Assembly: GCA_030429345.1 (NCBI GenBank)
Contig: JAUIFJ010000001.1
Location: 62,001-126,000, forward strand
From: a bacterium
GTDB taxonomy: Bacteria; CAIWAD01
DNA: 64,000 bases
Direction of reading: 5' to 3'
Part shown: positions 63,142-64,000 of the stretch, piece by piece
Layout of the letters: each line of letters begins with the position of its first letter
Numbering within the stretch: position 1 is the first letter of the stretch
Made by a program: the position numbers and the translations under genes
The notes under the pieces: generated by a model
Told to the model about the DNA's origin: nothing
Seen by the model: the letters and a program-made list of their open reading frames with translations, nothing else
Database searches by the model: none

Positions 63142-64000
63142 CTATCGTTTCGGGTAATACTCCTGCAGGCAGCTTGCCAGGGCCTCGTGGCGGAAGCGGC
63201 CGCCTTCGCGGAGCCAGCGGGCGGGCTCCACGAAGGAGCCGCCCAGCAGCAGGTCCGCCTCCAGACCCAGCAGGGGCGCCATCAGGCGCAGGGCGAAGGG
63301 GGGGGCGGGAGGAATCCAGGGCCGGCCGAAGTGGCGGCGCAGTTCGCGCATGAACTCGCGGTTGGCCAGGGGCTGAGGGGAGCTGGCGTTGTATACGCCT
63401 TCCGCCTCTCCCTCGAGAAGGCGGCAGGCCATGTCGCACAGGTCGTCCACGGAGATCCAGGACATGCCCTGCCGGCCGCTGCCCAGCGTGCCGCCCAGGA
63501 AAGCCCGTGTAATGGCGGAAAGCCTCGGCAGGGCGCCATCTTCCTTTCCGAGCACGACCGCAATCCGCAGCGTAATGCCGCGAATGCCTTCCGGACGGGC
63601 GCGGCGGAAGGTCTCTTCCCAGTCCTGGCACAGGCGGGCGTAGAAGTTTCCGCCCGGCTCGCTGTCTTCCGTGACACGGGTCGCTCCGGGGTCCCCGTAA
63701 TAGCCGATCGCGCTGGCCTGGAGCCAGCTGCGCGGAGGAGAGGAACAGTCGGCCAGCGCTTTTCCCAGCAGCGCCGTGGGCTGGAGGCGCGAGGAGCGCA
63801 GGAGCAGCCGGTTGGCTTCCGTGAGACGCACATCGATCCGGCTGCCGCAGAGGTTGACCAGGGCCGCGGCGCCCTCCAGGCAGGCTTCCCAGTCTCCGCG
63901 CTTGCGGCCGTCCCATTCCTGCCAGTCCCGTTCGCCCGTGGGGCGGGAGCGGCTGAGGATCAGCGGCTGCCAGCCATTTGCGGCAAGCGCGTCCGCCAGG
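63142..64000 (-). CDS. TIGR01777 family NAD-dependent epimerase/dehydratase (5' end beyond window)
   Basis: The frame is open to the right edge, so about 17 N-terminal residues, including the glycine-rich cofactor motif, lie outside. Reading from the edge gives LADALAANGWQPLILSRS, then a W-x-x-W segment, LVNLCGSRID and SAIGYYGDPG, which match TIGR01777 proteins (YfcH-like). The C-terminus resembles the DUF1731 segment (RRHFGRPWIPPAPPFALRL). These proteins are epimerase-like; the substrate is unknown. It converges with the CPBP gene. Confidence 0.85.
   Translation of the reverse strand, partial: LADALAANGWQPLILSRSRPTGERDWQEWDGRKRGDWEACLEGAAALVNLCGSRIDVRLTEANRLLLRSSRLQPTALLGKALADCSSPPRSWLQASAIGYYGDPGATRVTEDSEPGGNFYARLCQDWEETFRRARPEGIRGITLRIAVVLGKEDGALPRLSAITRAFLGGTLGSGRQGMSWISVDDLCDMACRLLEGEAEGVYNASSPQPLANREFMRELRRHFGRPWIPPAPPFALRLMAPLLGLEADLLLGGSFVEPARWLREGGRFRHEALASCLQEYYPKR

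Overview
The window is bacterial chromosome, GC-rich (roughly 62-63% by eye) and densely coding on both strands. Five large or exported proteins end in an NPFNP-containing beta domain of the kind that directs cargo to the type IX secretion system (T9SS). Two of these are gingipain-like (C25) proteases and two are beta-helix proteins. Together with PorT-like outer membrane barrels and Bor-like lipoproteins, this points to a Gram-negative member of the FCB (Fibrobacteres-Chlorobi-Bacteroidetes) superphylum. The high GC suggests one of its candidate phyla rather than a typical Bacteroidete, but the phylum cannot be fixed from this sequence alone.

Layout. 0.3-3.4 kb: a single-domain response regulator, a TPR-like periplasmic protein and an M23 endopeptidase. 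3.4-12.7 kb: two tandem C25 proteases of about 1,545 residues with sorting domains. 13.0-16.5 kb: a large chemoreceptor with an unusual HAMP array. 16.9-29.5 kb: valS, two lipoproteins, a DUF4139 protein, a CHASE-PAS hybrid histidine kinase, recG and priA. 29.6-34.7 kb: a more AT-rich patch with an AAA ATPase, two envelope proteins, a small membrane protein and a membrane-anchored metallopeptidase. 34.8-35.0 kb: a possible structured RNA. 35.1-48.8 kb: a radical SAM protein, a TPR/zinc-ribbon protein, another T9SS cargo, a glutaryl-CoA dehydrogenase-like enzyme, typA, a HAD phosphatase, a DsbD-N/redoxin pair, a dehydrogenase, a membrane protein/XRE pair, a PafB/PafC-like WYL pair and a 52-codon small gene. 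49.0-54.0 kb: two mosaic beta-helix T9SS cargo genes. 54.0-64.0 kb: thioredoxin, an aminotransferase, cutA, carA-carB, a PTS EIIA/PII-like pair, an RNA methyltransferase, a CPBP protease and a truncated TIGR01777 epimerase.

The coupled sets (recG-priA, carA-carB, cutA-aminotransferase, pafB-pafC, membrane protein-XRE, methyltransferase-CPBP) overlap by one to four bases and are probably translated together. No T9SS machinery gene, rRNA, tRNA, CRISPR array or insertion sequence was recognised.

The strongest unexplained signal is at the word level. The palindrome GTATAC occurs about 37 times, in all three codon phases and between genes, where base composition predicts about 7-8. A related set of GTGANAC words also looks enriched. 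Other points of interest are the cassette-like sorting-domain duplication in the beta-helix genes, a hairpin series ending in a strong terminator at 34.85-35.01 kb, a hairpin over the carA ribosome site, and the small gene beside the WYL regulators.
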